A stretch of DNA of 16,877 bases, taken from Euperipatoides rowelli. Its lineage: Eukaryota > Onychophora > Udeonychophora > Euonychophora > Peripatopsidae. This document shows, in pieces, positions 8,701 to 16,356 of the stretch (positions are counted from its first letter, which is position 1; every line of letters begins with the position of its first letter). The DNA lies in NCBI GenBank assembly GCA_003024985.2, contig PXIH01S0006314.1; one strand, written 5' to 3'. The position numbers were made by a program, and so were the translations under genes. A model generated the notes under the pieces. It did no database searches and was not told the DNA's origin. It saw only the letters and a program-made list of their open reading frames with translations.

Positions 8701-9340
8701 AAAATTCGAAAAAGAAACAATTTCTTTTAATTTTTTTTAAAGTTGTTTCAGTTGTTGTATTCCAGTCCCATTTGACTTTTTTTTATAAGAGTTTGTTTAA
8801 TGATGTAGTAGCCAGATTAGTTAGGAATTTCTGATAATTAATTAGACGTAAGAAGGATCTCAGCTGTGCGATATTCAAGATAGGTGCACCTACTTATTCC
8901 CGAGACCTCTGTTTTAGTAGTATATAGACCGGTAGCATCAATAGTGTGCCCAAATATTCAACACTTGGCTTTAGGAATTCATACTTAAATTTATTTAGTG
9001 TTGTGCCAAATTCCATTAATCTAGCCAGAACCTTGTCCAGATTTCCCAACTGTTCCGGGATGGGTCTTCCTGTGATGAGAATGTCATTTAAGTAATAGAC
9101 GACACCTTCCATTCCTTCCCTTACTTGTCCCCCACTCTCTGAAAGATAGCGGTTACTGATGAAATTCCAAAGGGCATCCTCGTAACTTTGAACAGTCCTT
9201 TATGAGTATTTATTGTTAACAGCCATTGGGAATCTTCATCCATACGAAATACGTTGTTGGTATGCCTTGGTCATATCCAGTTTGCTAAAGGTCATCCCAC
9301 CATTAAGCATAGTGAATAAGTCCTTAATTCTTGAATAGCT
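8701..9340 (-). pseudogene. Element 2 reverse transcriptase, partial and broken
   Basis: From about 9335 down the minus strand shows RIKDLFTMLNGG, then TFSKLDMTKAYQQ (motif A with its Asp), then after a frameshift RMPFGISS (motif B). YYLNDIL follows at about 9097-9077. In working enzymes this motif reads Tyr-x-Asp-Asp; here the first Asp codon is Asn (9086-9088). The thumb follows (LARLMEFGTTLNK, SVEYLG) with further frameshifts and the AQLRSFLRLINYQKFL segment. The fingers are missing, so the enzyme is both truncated and catalytically dead. Confidence 0.9.
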
Positions 9341-9429
9341 AGACTAATATAATGAATAGACTGTATCATTATTTTAAATTCTGAATGTTTAGATAAACAT
9401 AACTGTAAACTACCTATTTGGCTTCTTAG
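9341..9429. other. Junction between element 2 and element 1
   Basis: About 90 bp with no recognised similarity to either element. Element 2 coding similarity fades near 9340 and the LTR of element 1 starts at 9430. Confidence 0.4.
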
Positions 9430-9609
9430 TGTAGTATCTTCTATTAAGATACTGCTATTCAATACTAGTGATGACAACTCCGATATAACTTTATAACTAT
9501 TTAAATAAAATAAATTCAAACTTACAGTAGGGGTCCCACTACAATACGGTGCACGAGTCTTCTATCATGTTATGTTCTCATACTCTCATACCGTTTTCAC
9601 GAGACTACA
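9430..9609 (-). repeat. Element 1 3' LTR (180 bp)
   Basis: Begins TGTAGTATC and ends GAGACTACA as written on the plus strand, so TGTAGT and ACTACA are short inverted ends of the TG...CA type. It matches 15320-15515 over its length, apart from about ten substitutions and a net 16-bp gap near 9505. It lies next to the polypurine tract, which makes it the 3' LTR. Confidence 0.93.
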
Positions 9610-9625
9610 AATATCACATCCCCCT
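9610..9625 (-). promoter_or_regulatory. Element 1 polypurine tract
   Basis: On the minus strand this reads AGGGGGATGTGATATT directly before the LTR TGTAGT. A G-rich purine run ending in a GATGTGATAT-type string at the LTR border is usual for Ty3/gypsy elements, where it primes plus-strand cDNA. Confidence 0.85.
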
Positions 9626-10030
9626 ATAAACAATTTAGAAAGTAAGTCATATCTGGAAAAGCGCTTTATCAGTGTTCTGTCCCTCAAATTGTAATGTTCT
9701 ATTTTGTCTTTCTCTGGACTTCCTTCCTCCTTATCCCTTTTTCCTTCTTCTGCCTGATTTGCTTCTGCTTGTTCACTTTGCTCATTTCGTCTACTGATCC
9801 GTATTATATGTTCTCTGTTTCTTCTTACTACTTTGTTCCCCTCCTTTATCACATGTGATCCTGGGCTATCATTTTGTGCTGTTACTTCACCCTTTTCCAT
9901 TTTTTTTTTCACCAATACTTTGTCTCCCACTTTTATTTCCTTCAATGTTCTTACTCCCCTATCATAGTATTTCTTTTGTTTTTCTTGTCGCTCCTTCATC
10001 CTTTTATGATTTTCACATCCTGTTCCATTG
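9626..10030 (-). pseudogene. Element 1 integrase C-terminal domain, remnant
   Basis: A long open frame running from 9999 across the LTR border. It starts with MKERQEKQKKYYDRG and KVGDKVLVKKK, the small SH3-like C-terminal region of Ty3/gypsy integrase. A segment with RRNREHIIRISRR and an acidic tail (EEGKRDKEEGSPEKDK) follows. It is better preserved than the core and uses one frame for more than 100 codons. It sits downstream of the core remnant and has no env after it. Confidence 0.85.
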
Positions 10031-10830
10031 GTTCATAGTGACTGGCTAACCCGGGTAACTTATTTTTCAATTGTCTGCTAAATAGCAACTGTGCTGGAGA
10101 GGGCAACTGTGCTGGAGTATTCCGGGTATTGGTGTGCTTCTGTAATTCAATAAATGATCTTCAATGTGCCCTCCAGTTATTTCACATTTACTCAACATTT
10201 TTTTACAATTCCTACGGCTTTTTCTGCTAGCCTATTGCTTCTAGGGTAATTTGGACTCGACGTAATTCCTTTTATGTTGTAGTTTGTTAGAAATTCTCCT
10301 ATTTCTTTTAAGTTAAATGGTACATTGTCACTCATTATTTCATCTGGCAAACCATGTGCACAAAAACATTCTTTATTTGTTTAATCAACTCAGCCATTTT
10401 TCTGATAAACTTCTTTACTTTTATCCATTTTGAAAACTAGTCTATTATCACTAGATAATCTTTCCCATTCCATGTTGCCACATCCATTGCCACTTTCTCC
10501 CAAGGGCTTCCAGGCATAATATGTTGTTGTAAAGGATTGTTATTTCTATGTATTTGCCATATTGTGCATTTGGTAATTTTATTTTCTATGTCTTTACTAA
10601 TGCCTGGCCAATATATTACTTGTCTTGCTTTCAGTTTGCTTTTGACTATTCCCTGGTGTTCTTCATGCAGTATTTCTAGCATGTCTGTCCTGAAACTCTG
10701 GGGTACTACTATTTTGTCACCATAAAGCATTATTCCTTCCTCTAATGATAGTTCATCTCTGATACTCAGAAATTTTTTTATGTCAGCACTTATTTTTTTG
10801 TTCTGTGGCCATCCATTTTTCATATAATGT
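10031..10830 (-). pseudogene. Element 1 integrase zinc domain and catalytic core, remnant
   Basis: The open frame 10823-10437 includes LHEEHQGIVKSKLKARQVIY and KCTIWQ, an HHCC zinc domain in which the last Cys is Trp. It ends at NGKDYLVIID, where the first catalytic Asp is followed at once by a TAG stop. Beyond it, in changing frames, come FSKWIKV, a segment with the second Asp (MSDN), and SPNYPRSNRLAEKAV, which keeps the catalytic Glu. A short 18-bp tandem duplication interrupts the LPSPAQLLFSRQL segment at 10085-10117. In an active element the enzyme integrates cDNA; here the broken zinc site, stop and frameshifts make that impossible. Confidence 0.88.
10085..10117 (+). repeat. 18-bp tandem duplication in the integrase remnant
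   Basis: GCAACTGTGCTGGAG occurs at 10085-10099 and again at 10103-10117, period 18. Being a multiple of three it does not shift the frame, and it repeats six codons of the Pro/Ala/Gln segment. Confidence 0.8.
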
Positions 10831-11012
10831 ATGTGGTGATTTGTTTCAGCACTCTTTCTGTTGCTGCCTCAAATTGCTTCTTCCTTTCCTCAGACATTGG
10901 TAATTTGTTTACCATTTCATGTATTACATAATTTAACTTATCGTCTTTTTTTTGTTTCCTGTAGGTATGCTCGTGATAGCATATACGCTATATGCATTTC
11001 AGTTCCCTTTAA
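10831..11012 (-). pseudogene. Element 1 RNase H-integrase linker, remnant
   Basis: From 11008 down the frame resumes the RNase H end with LKGTEMHIAYMLSRAYLQET, typical of the link between RNase H and integrase in which a Leu-Ser-Arg follows an Ala. A one-base change in an A run then shifts the frame, and an Asp/Lys-rich linker follows. The TTAA at 11009-11012 is the left target duplication of the inserted element. Confidence 0.75.
11009..11012 (+). repeat. TTAA target duplication, left
   Basis: TTAA directly outside the AGTGG end of the inserted element; paired with 12195-12198. Confidence 0.85.
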
Positions 11013-11491
11013 AGTGGTTTATCAATGTTTTTTTTAAAATTGATTTATGTTTAGTTTTACTTAAAAATATTTATTTAATTAATCAAATTGAAAAATTTAA
11101 ACTGAAACATATAAAAATTTACAAGTTTCCACGTTGCTTAAAAAAAATAGAACCCTATTGCTGACGTCAATTTGACTTAGCCAAAGGATAAAATCTCGCT
11201 GGGGGTAAATGCATATCTGGGATAAAGACACTATCACGTTACTGACACTAGTCATGAAATCATGTCATTATTGTTTAGAAAATAGTCAACTGATGTTATT
11301 ACTTAAAGTTTTGAAGATAAAAAAAAAAAGAACAGAGAAATAGTTTATTTCTTTGCATCAGTATAAAATCCATAAAATTTTGAAATAATTCTTGGGATTG
11401 CATGAAGGTAAAATCAATTTTAAGAAGAAAAAAAAACACCTTACTGTTATTGTCTTGGAAGGAGTACCTAAAAGTGGGCAAAAGCGGATGT

Positions 11492-11508
11492 AAACTTGTC
11501 CCATTTTA
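11492..11508. repeat. Inner inverted repeat arm of the TTAA element, left
   Basis: AACTTGTCCCATTTTA pairs with the inverted AACATGTCCCATTTATA (11725-11741) with few mismatches. It may mark an older insertion inside the element or a structural repeat. Confidence 0.5.
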
Positions 11509-11724
11509 CCTCGTTTTTAACATTTGCGCATCTGTTTCAGTCATATACGCCAAATGGTTGGAAATAGCTTAAAATTATCAAAATCTATCAAAAAAGGACT
11601 ATTTCACCCCTTCATCATCATAGGGTTGGGGCATAGTGGGTTTAATACGTAGTAGGATTTAGGGTTCAGGGTATGGGTAAGATTAGGCCTGTAAATTTAA
11701 AATAAAGGGCTGCTATTAATACGG

Positions 11725-11741
11725 TATAAATGGGACATGTT
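11725..11741. repeat. Inner inverted repeat arm of the TTAA element, right
   Basis: Inverted partner of 11492-11508. Confidence 0.5.
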
Positions 11742-12194
11742 GGCCTAGGCGCTCTAACTTGACACGATAACAAAAGTTAACTGTTATTTCCAAAGATTTT
11801 AATATTTCTTAAACATTCTTAGAGATTATACTTTTTAATGCAAATAAAAACTGATTTATTTTCAACCTGCATGTGTTTTGTTTATAATAAAAAACACTGA
11901 CTGAAATAAACAAAAGAAAACAACGCATCACTGATTGATCTACATTCTGATTGGTCTGTGAAGGAAACAGCGTCTGGTCTGACAATCACTTACTGAAATC
12001 TACGCAAGATTTTTATGGCAATATTATAGACGTGGCGTCACTAGTAGGGTTGATAATTGATACATATTGACTTTAAAAGTAAAAATTTGATGCATTTATA
12101 GACCAAATATAAAAAAATTGATTAATTAAACAAGCATTTTTATACAAAAATACACCTAAATCAATGAAGTTGAAATAGGTATTGATAAACCACT

Positions 12195-12198
12195 TTAA
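12195..12198 (+). repeat. TTAA target duplication, right
   Basis: TTAA directly outside the ACCACT end of the inserted element; paired with 11009-11012. Confidence 0.85.
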
Positions 12199-12600
12199 GT
12201 ATATAATCTTTAGATCATATTTTAAAAATCTTAGTAGCATACGCAGCAATCTCATCGGCACCTTGTTCATGTTCTCCTTGCTGATACTAACTAATTTCTT
12301 GTGGTCAGTTAGTACTTTTACTATTTTTCCATAGACATAATAATGGAATCTCTCTGCGGCAAAAACTAGTCAATAATTCCTTTTCTATTTGTTCAAAATT
12401 TATTTCACTTTTTGTTAGAGCCCTTTATTCAAATGCTATAGGTCTTCCATCTTGCATTAATACTGACCCCAATCCGTCTTTGGATGAATCTATTTGTATT
12501 ACTAGTTCTCCTGATGGGTTGTAATGCCTAAGTGCTTCTGCGTTCATCAATAGCTTTTTTATCAAATCCATTGCTGTTCTATGCTCTTGCGTCCATTTCC
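12195..12600 (-). pseudogene. Element 1 RNase H domain, broken
   Basis: From about 12592 down the minus strand reads WTQEHRTAMDLIKKLL, then IDSSKDGLGSVLMQDGRPIA with the first catalytic Asp (codon 12490-12488), a TAA stop near 12430, LTKSEINFEQIEKELL, and after a frameshift FHYYVYGKIVKVLTDHKKLV and the RLLRMLLRFLKYDLKIIYL end. These follow the RNase H pattern of Ty3/gypsy Pol closely. The domain is cut at 12195 by the TTAA-flanked insert and resumes at 11008. Function in active elements is removal of the RNA template. Confidence 0.88.
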
Positions 12601-13420
12601 ATTCATTTTTTTTCTTTTGATAGTTTTCTAAGTGGTTTGCTTACTTTTGATAGGTTCGGCAAAAATGACACACATACTTTGTCATTCCTAAAAATCTAAG
12701 TAGTTCACCTCTGTTTTTCGTTATGCCATTTTTTTTTTATTGTGTTCGTTCTGGGTCAATCCTGATACCCTGACTTATCACATGTCCCAGTAATTTTATT
12801 TCTTTTTACCTATATTGGAATTTATCTTTGTTGAACATTATCCCAGTGGATTTTGNTGCTTCTAGTACTTATTTTAGTGTGACATCATGATCAGCTTCAT
12901 TGTCTGCTCTAAAAATATCATCTATGTATACTTTAACATTTGGTTTATTCCCCCAAAAATTCTATGTTCTTTTTTTTTAAACACTTCTGCAGCTGTCTTT
13001 ATACCATACGGCATTCTCAAGAACTTGTATCTATTGAATGGTGTACCAAATACACAAATCATATACGAATTATCATCTAACTTTATCTGATAGAAACCAT
13101 CTCGGAGTATCTCGTCTTGAGTTGGCAACTGGTATTCTTCTTTTAAAGCTTCATTCATGTCCTTTGGATCTAGGCATATTCTTAGGCTTTTATTTGGTTT
13201 TTCTTTTATTACGATGGGATGCAACCATTCAGTTGGTTCATTCAAAACTTTTATTATTCCTGCTTCAGTTAACTTATCCAGTGTTTCTTTTAGCTTGGGG
13301 AGTAGGCTCCTTGCTATCCTTATGGATGGTTTCGCTATCGCCCTTGCTCCCTCTTTTAGCATCATACTGTATTTTTTTTCCTGGAAAGCATCCAAAAACT
13401 TTGAACACAAATGCATATTC
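12601..13420 (-). pseudogene. Element 1 reverse transcriptase, internal deletion and frameshifts
   Basis: The open frame 13416-12922 shows the fingers (LKETLDKLTEAGIIKVLNEP, PTEWLHPIVI, RICLDPKDMNEAL) and then YQLPTQDEI. It jumps straight to DGFYQIKLDD, so about fifteen family residues are missing, including motif A with the first catalytic Asp. Motif B follows (RYKFLRMPYGIKTAAEVF). One frameshift later comes YIDDIF at 12928-12911, so the Tyr-x-Asp-Asp box is intact. The thumb beyond has several stops, with one N at 12856. The RT copies RNA to cDNA in active relatives. Loss of motif A makes this copy inactive independently of the frameshifts. Confidence 0.92.
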
Positions 13421-13760
13421 CCTTATTACTTCTGCTTTATCTTTGAAGTTTTTGATCATTTCTACTGCTGATACTCTCTTTATTAAATTCAGCTTCATGC
13501 ATGTTTTTAGACCCAATATTGGTTTACTGTTTTACATTTGCAATTACATATTTTTTGTTTATGACTTATCTTTTATTTTTGATTTTATTATTGCAGTACC
13601 ACTTGGTTTTATTTTATACCCACTGTATGTTATTAATCCTACATTTGTATCCTTTAGTTTGTGCCCCTTTTCTTCTATACTTCTATATACTGTATATCTT
13701 CAGGTATTACATTACATTCTGCTCCCAAATCTAGTTTAAATTTTATCCATTTTCCTTTAA
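13421..13760 (-). pseudogene. Element 1 aspartic protease, active site altered
   Basis: The minus strand reads KFKLDLGAECNVIPED from about 13740. The family has Asp-Thr-Gly at the active site; here it is Asp-Leu-Gly (13731-13723). TYSGYKIKPSGTAII and PILGLKTCMKLNLIKRV, the flap-to-C-terminus segments, follow across two stops. Then comes the linker to RT containing FKVFGCFPGKK. The normal enzyme, an aspartic protease working as a dimer, cuts Gag-Pol. The long plus-strand frame over this region (13038-13739) is a compositional shadow. Confidence 0.85.
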
Positions 13761-14362
13761 CATTTACCATTTTGTACCACTCATTTATTTTTTTATTTTC
13801 TTTTGTTATATCATCTATATAATATTCATTTTCTATTTAACTTTTCATTTCCAGTAAGTTATTTTCGTTTAGTTCCCTGTTCCATATGATTTTGACCTGC
13901 ATCTTACTGCAAAGTGCCCTATTCTGCTACTTTTTGCATGTTTTTCCATATGCTGGACATTCTCTTTTGGCATGCTCTCTCCCACATCTTTTGCACTTAT
14001 ATACTTTTTTTACTTTCTGTCACTTTACAATTTTCATTTTTTTTCCATTTATTAGGGAAACTCTTTTTACTAATTGTGCCAATTTCTTTTTCAATATTCC
14101 TTCTCATTTCAAGAAGTATGTTTTCTTCTTACTTCATGACTATTGCATATTTCTATTGCTTTTTCTAAAGTTAGTTTTGATTCAGCTAATAGTTTTTCTC
14201 ATACCGTGTCTTCATGAACTTCCAGTACTATTTTGTCTCTTATCATGCTTGATTCGTCATGAAACTCACATGTGGTTGCTAATCGCTTCAGCTCTGTTAT
14301 GAAATTATTGAACGATTGACCCTTTTCTTGTGTGCATTTATAAAACTTAAATCTTTCATATA
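13761..14362 (-). pseudogene. Element 1 gag, C-terminal capsid part and zinc knuckles
   Basis: Downstream of the TA-flanked insert the frame shows YERFKFYKCTQEKGQSFNNF, TELKRLATTCEF and RDKIVLEVHEDTV, the retrotransposon Gag capsid pattern, then a TGA and LLAESKLTLEKAIEICNSHE. Several stops later come two zinc knuckles: CKRCGREHAKREC (from 13995) and, after a frameshift at about 13930, a second one ending GHFAVRC (13901-13899). The first has Cys-x2-Cys-x3-His-x4-Cys spacing. Paired knuckles with CPAYGKTC between them are usual in this group of elements and bind the RNA genome during particle assembly. Confidence 0.88.
14361..14362 (+). repeat. TA target duplication, left
   Basis: TA directly outside the CCGTAAAATGCC end; paired with 15001-15002. 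Confidence 0.7.
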
Positions 14363-15000
14363 CCGTAAAATGCCGAGCAAGGGCGCCTGCACTCTTATTA
14401 TTCGTTTGGGGGGAAATGGGATGGGGGCTCTTTTTCGGCTCCATGCTAGGGAACCTTAGATTTACCACAATGCATTGCAAAATTGACCAGGTGTTCTTGT
14501 TTGGATACCATCAGAATTCCTTAAAAATATTTTTTTTTCAATTGGACATGCTTTCCAAAACTTTAGGAAAATGGCTGCTACACACTAAAACATGATGTCA
14601 CACATCAATTAAAGGTTGTGTCAAGTAAGAGCGCCATTAAATTAAAACATTCACTTTTTAATTTACAGGCCTCTTTCGTTCTGTTTATGAGGATTCAACG
14701 TTATTCATAGAAGTTACAATATATGAGATGATGTAAAACACATAAAAATGACGTCACAGCATAATAATGTCAGCTGGTGACATGAAAATTTTTACATGGC
14801 GCTCTTGTATGGATACCCTGTCCTGAACCTTAAATGAGGTAAAATGAAGTAAAAATCTAGGGGGGTGCTCTTGCTTGGATACCCCTTGGATTTCCTTCAG
14901 AGTGATAAAAAAGTCAAAATGCAGTGATGGCGCTCTTGTTCAGCGTTGGCGCTATATACCTATGTTTTGACAAGAAATAGGGGGGGGGGGCATTCTACGG
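14363..15000. mobile_element. 638-bp non-autonomous element, TA-flanked, with an internal repeated 20-bp motif
   Basis: The element starts CCGTAAAATGCC and ends GGCATTCTACGG (11 of 12 positions inverted), with TA on each side. The gag frame reads up to one side and resumes at the other. Inside, GGYGCTCTTGYWTGGATACC occurs at 14490-14509, 14798-14817 and 14864-14883. A partial copy lies at 14929-14940, with inverted partial copies at 14377-14387 and 14623-14635. A run of 11 G sits just inside the right end. No transposase frame exists. TA duplication is typical of Tc1/mariner-like elements, but the ends do not identify a known family to me. Confidence 0.8.
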
Positions 15001-15002
15001 TA
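15001..15002 (+). repeat. TA target duplication, right
   Basis: TA directly outside the CTACGG end; paired with 14361-14362. Confidence 0.7.
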
Positions 15003-15282
15003 CTATATATATATTTTTTTGGTTTAAAATGTTTTTCAAACATATCTAAGACCTCGGAGTGCTTTTCATCCTTCAGATGTTTAAAAGTATTGAATAGTGT
15101 GACACCTTTGTCTCCTATTAAATTTAACAATATTGCTATTTTTATATTGTCAGTCTCTTTTTGGCGATTTGTTGCTAGTATATACTGTATATATCAACTT
15201 TTTGAATCCATTTGGTCCAAGTATCTGCCATATTTGACTCACCAAAATTCCATAGTGACGGTAAATGCGCTTCAGTCGCCAT
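15003..15282 (-). pseudogene. Element 1 gag, N-terminal part
   Basis: An ATG at 15282 opens a frame with MATEAHLPSLWNFGESNMAD and TWTKWIQKVDIY, 20 bp after the primer binding site, so this is the natural gag start. After a frameshift near a TATATACAGTATATA string the frame continues with KETDNIKIAILLNLIGDKGV and HSEVLDMFEKHFKPK. This follows the Gag pattern of a Trp-containing N-terminus, a Leu-rich helix and a Gly-Asp turn. The coding then meets the TA-flanked insert and resumes at 14360. Confidence 0.85.
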
Positions 15283-15301
15283 TTTTTTTTTTAAAGTTTT
15301 T

Positions 15302-15319
15302 CTTAAACTCCTGACAACA
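15302..15319 (-). promoter_or_regulatory. Element 1 primer binding site, tRNA-Leu-like
   Basis: Directly inside the 5' LTR the minus strand reads TGTTGTCAGGAGTTTAAG. The first part is complementary to the usual 3' end of animal tRNA-Leu (ACTCCTGACACCA) except at the third base. Ty3/gypsy elements prime minus-strand cDNA from such a site, and the position next to the LTR end (ACTACA) is exactly as expected. Confidence 0.75.
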
Positions 15320-15515
15320 TGTAGTATCTTCTATTAAGATACTGCTATTCGATACTAGTGATGACAACTCCGATATAACTTTATAACTATTTAATACAAC
15401 ACAAGCATAAATAAAATATTTAATTCAAACTTAGAGTAGGGGTCCCACTACAATACATGCATGAGTCTTCTATCTTATGTTCTTATACTCTCATCCCATT
15501 CTCATGAGACTACAT
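15320..15515 (-). repeat. Element 1 5' LTR (196 bp)
   Basis: Same TGTAGTATC...GAGACTACA structure as 9430-9609, with about ten substitutions and 16 net extra bases (around AATACAACACAAGCAT). It lies before the primer binding site and gag start, so it is the 5' LTR and would have carried the promoter. The substitutions suggest an insertion of moderate age, less decayed than the coding region looks. Confidence 0.93.
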
Positions 15516-15719
15516 ACCGTGAACCTTTAACTTAATTGTAATACTATACTTATCCTCACAATTCATGATTTACTGCAGATATAAATTTTCTAAACACATG
15601 GCTTGCCTGATCTTTGTTATATGAACCAAGAATCAATGAGCCACGCAGGGGACTTGAACTTTTTGATCAAGCTGCATTCACAACAGTTCTTTTTTAATCA
15701 GTTAATCATTTCAATTCTA
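15516..15719. other. Unassigned sequence flanking element 1
   Basis: No gene recognised. A GTTCAAGTCC string on the minus strand near 15653 resembles a tRNA B box, but no matching A box was found at the right distance. Confidence 0.4.
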
Positions 15720-16290
15720 TTATTGAACATTTTCCATGGATGACTTTGTTAATAATATTTGTTATTTGTGTCTATTATTGTGTTCACTATTTTTGCTGTA
15801 ATGTTAGCTATGTTTTGATTTATTGAACACTATCTCCACTACATGTTCAGGGTAATATCATTTCTTAGTTTTTGTTTGTCCTCTTCTACAATGAACAACA
15901 CTCAGAATATAGTCTTGCAAACTGTTAAAAGAAAAAAAACATTTTCTTTAATGATATACTGCAAATTATTTAGAATTCTTATATTAATCTTTGGTATTAT
16001 AACAGATTGTAAATACCAAAGATTAACAAGAATTATAGATAATTTACAGTGTATCATTGAAGAAAATGGTTTCTCTTTTGACAGCAAGACTTTATTCTAA
16101 GTGTTTGTTCGTTGTAGAAGAGTACAAACAAAAACATAAGGAATGCTATTACCTTGAACATCGAGTGGATACAACTTAAATTGCTACATCCCCATTAGCA
16201 AAACATGTAAGGCAATTATAACGTAAGGTAATCTCACATATAAACAAAATCCATATTTCTAAAGAACGATCCATTAAATGGACCATATTG
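15720..16290. repeat. Large imperfect foldback, arms about 270 bp, 13-bp loop
   Basis: The inner arms 15904-15998 and 16012-16098 are close inverted copies around a 13-bp loop. Pairing continues outward: the TTCTAC/GTAGAA, GTTCAGGGTAATATCATT and CTCCACTACATG blocks on the left are mirrored on the right at about 16114-16170. A weaker ATGGAT...CTTT match reaches about 15735 and 16275. Overlapping open frames on both strands (15843-16100 plus, 15902-16087 minus) exist only because the arms mirror each other. It may be a foldback or MITE-type element or a source of double-stranded RNA. No target duplication was found. Confidence 0.85.
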
Positions 16291-16356
16291 AATATTTTCT
16301 TGTTTGTATATATGTACAGTATAATACTACATTTATTATCAAGAATATCAAGAAAC

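Larger units (their letters stand above)
6504..9340 (-). mobile_element. Element 2: 5'-truncated, degenerate Ty3/gypsy retrotransposon
   Basis: Reading the minus strand from 9340 to 6504 gives the second half of a Ty3/gypsy Pol in order: reverse transcriptase palm and thumb, RNase H, zinc-binding integrase N-terminus, integrase core, integrase C-terminus. Gag, protease and the RT fingers are absent. The upper end decays between 9340 and the LTR of element 1 at 9430; the lower end lacks a recognised LTR. The frame is broken many times. A separate 672-bp insert (7278-7949) splits the integrase. Its motifs differ from those of element 1, so the two are different families. The dead state is clear from catalytic substitutions in RT and integrase as well as from frameshifts. 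Confidence 0.9.
11013..12194. mobile_element. 1182-bp non-autonomous DNA transposon, TTAA-flanked, long imperfect inverted repeats
   Basis: The element begins AGTGGTTTATCAAT (11013) and ends with the exact reverse complement ATTGATAAACCACT at 12194. TTAA duplications sit on both sides (11009-11012, 12195-12198). Imperfect inverted repeats continue inward for about 200 bp (to about 11210 and from about 11990), sharing TTTAATTAATCAA, AAATTTTTAC-like and ACCCTAYTRSTGACG blocks in order. No transposase frame is present. The middle has a second smaller inverted pair (11492-11508 and 11725-11741) and a degenerate TTAGGG-like tract. TTAA duplication is known for piggyBac and Kolobok. piggyBac ends usually start with CC, so the AG start favours a Kolobok-like origin; this is inference. 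Confidence 0.85.
9430..15515 (-). mobile_element. Element 1: complete but dead Ty3/gypsy LTR retrotransposon
   Basis: The element is bounded by two LTRs (9430-9609 and 15320-15515), with a primer binding site inside the upper LTR and a polypurine tract next to the lower one, so transcription ran on the minus strand. Coding order is gag, aspartic protease, RT, RNase H, integrase, the order of Ty3/gypsy (Metaviridae). Integrase C-terminal sequence runs almost to the polypurine tract, so there is no env. Subtracting the two nested inserts and their target duplications leaves about 4.26 kb, short for the family and consistent with internal deletions such as that in RT. The flanks (TTAG before 9430, TACC after 15515) do not form a target duplication. 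Confidence 0.92.

Noticed and set aside
9430-9999. An env gene in element 1
   Set aside because: The integrase C-terminal frame runs to the polypurine tract and LTR, leaving no room for env.
13038-13739. Longest plus-strand open frame (233 codons)
   Set aside because: It lies exactly opposite the element 1 RT and protease remnants, is very rich in Leu/Phe/Ser/Tyr as expected from reading AT-rich antisense DNA, and shows no domain.
13886-14302. Plus-strand open frame with many hydrophobic residues, like a membrane protein
   Set aside because: It is antisense to the gag zinc knuckles and capsid remnant; the hydrophobic look comes from the complement of Lys/Glu-rich coding sequence.
15640-15700. 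tRNA or tRNA-derived SINE on the minus strand
   Set aside because: A B-box-like GTTCAAGTCC is present, but no A box or cloverleaf was found at the right spacing.
15843-16100. Paired open frames on both strands
   Set aside because: They exist because the two arms of the foldback are inverted copies; the peptides are low-complexity and do not suggest a protein.
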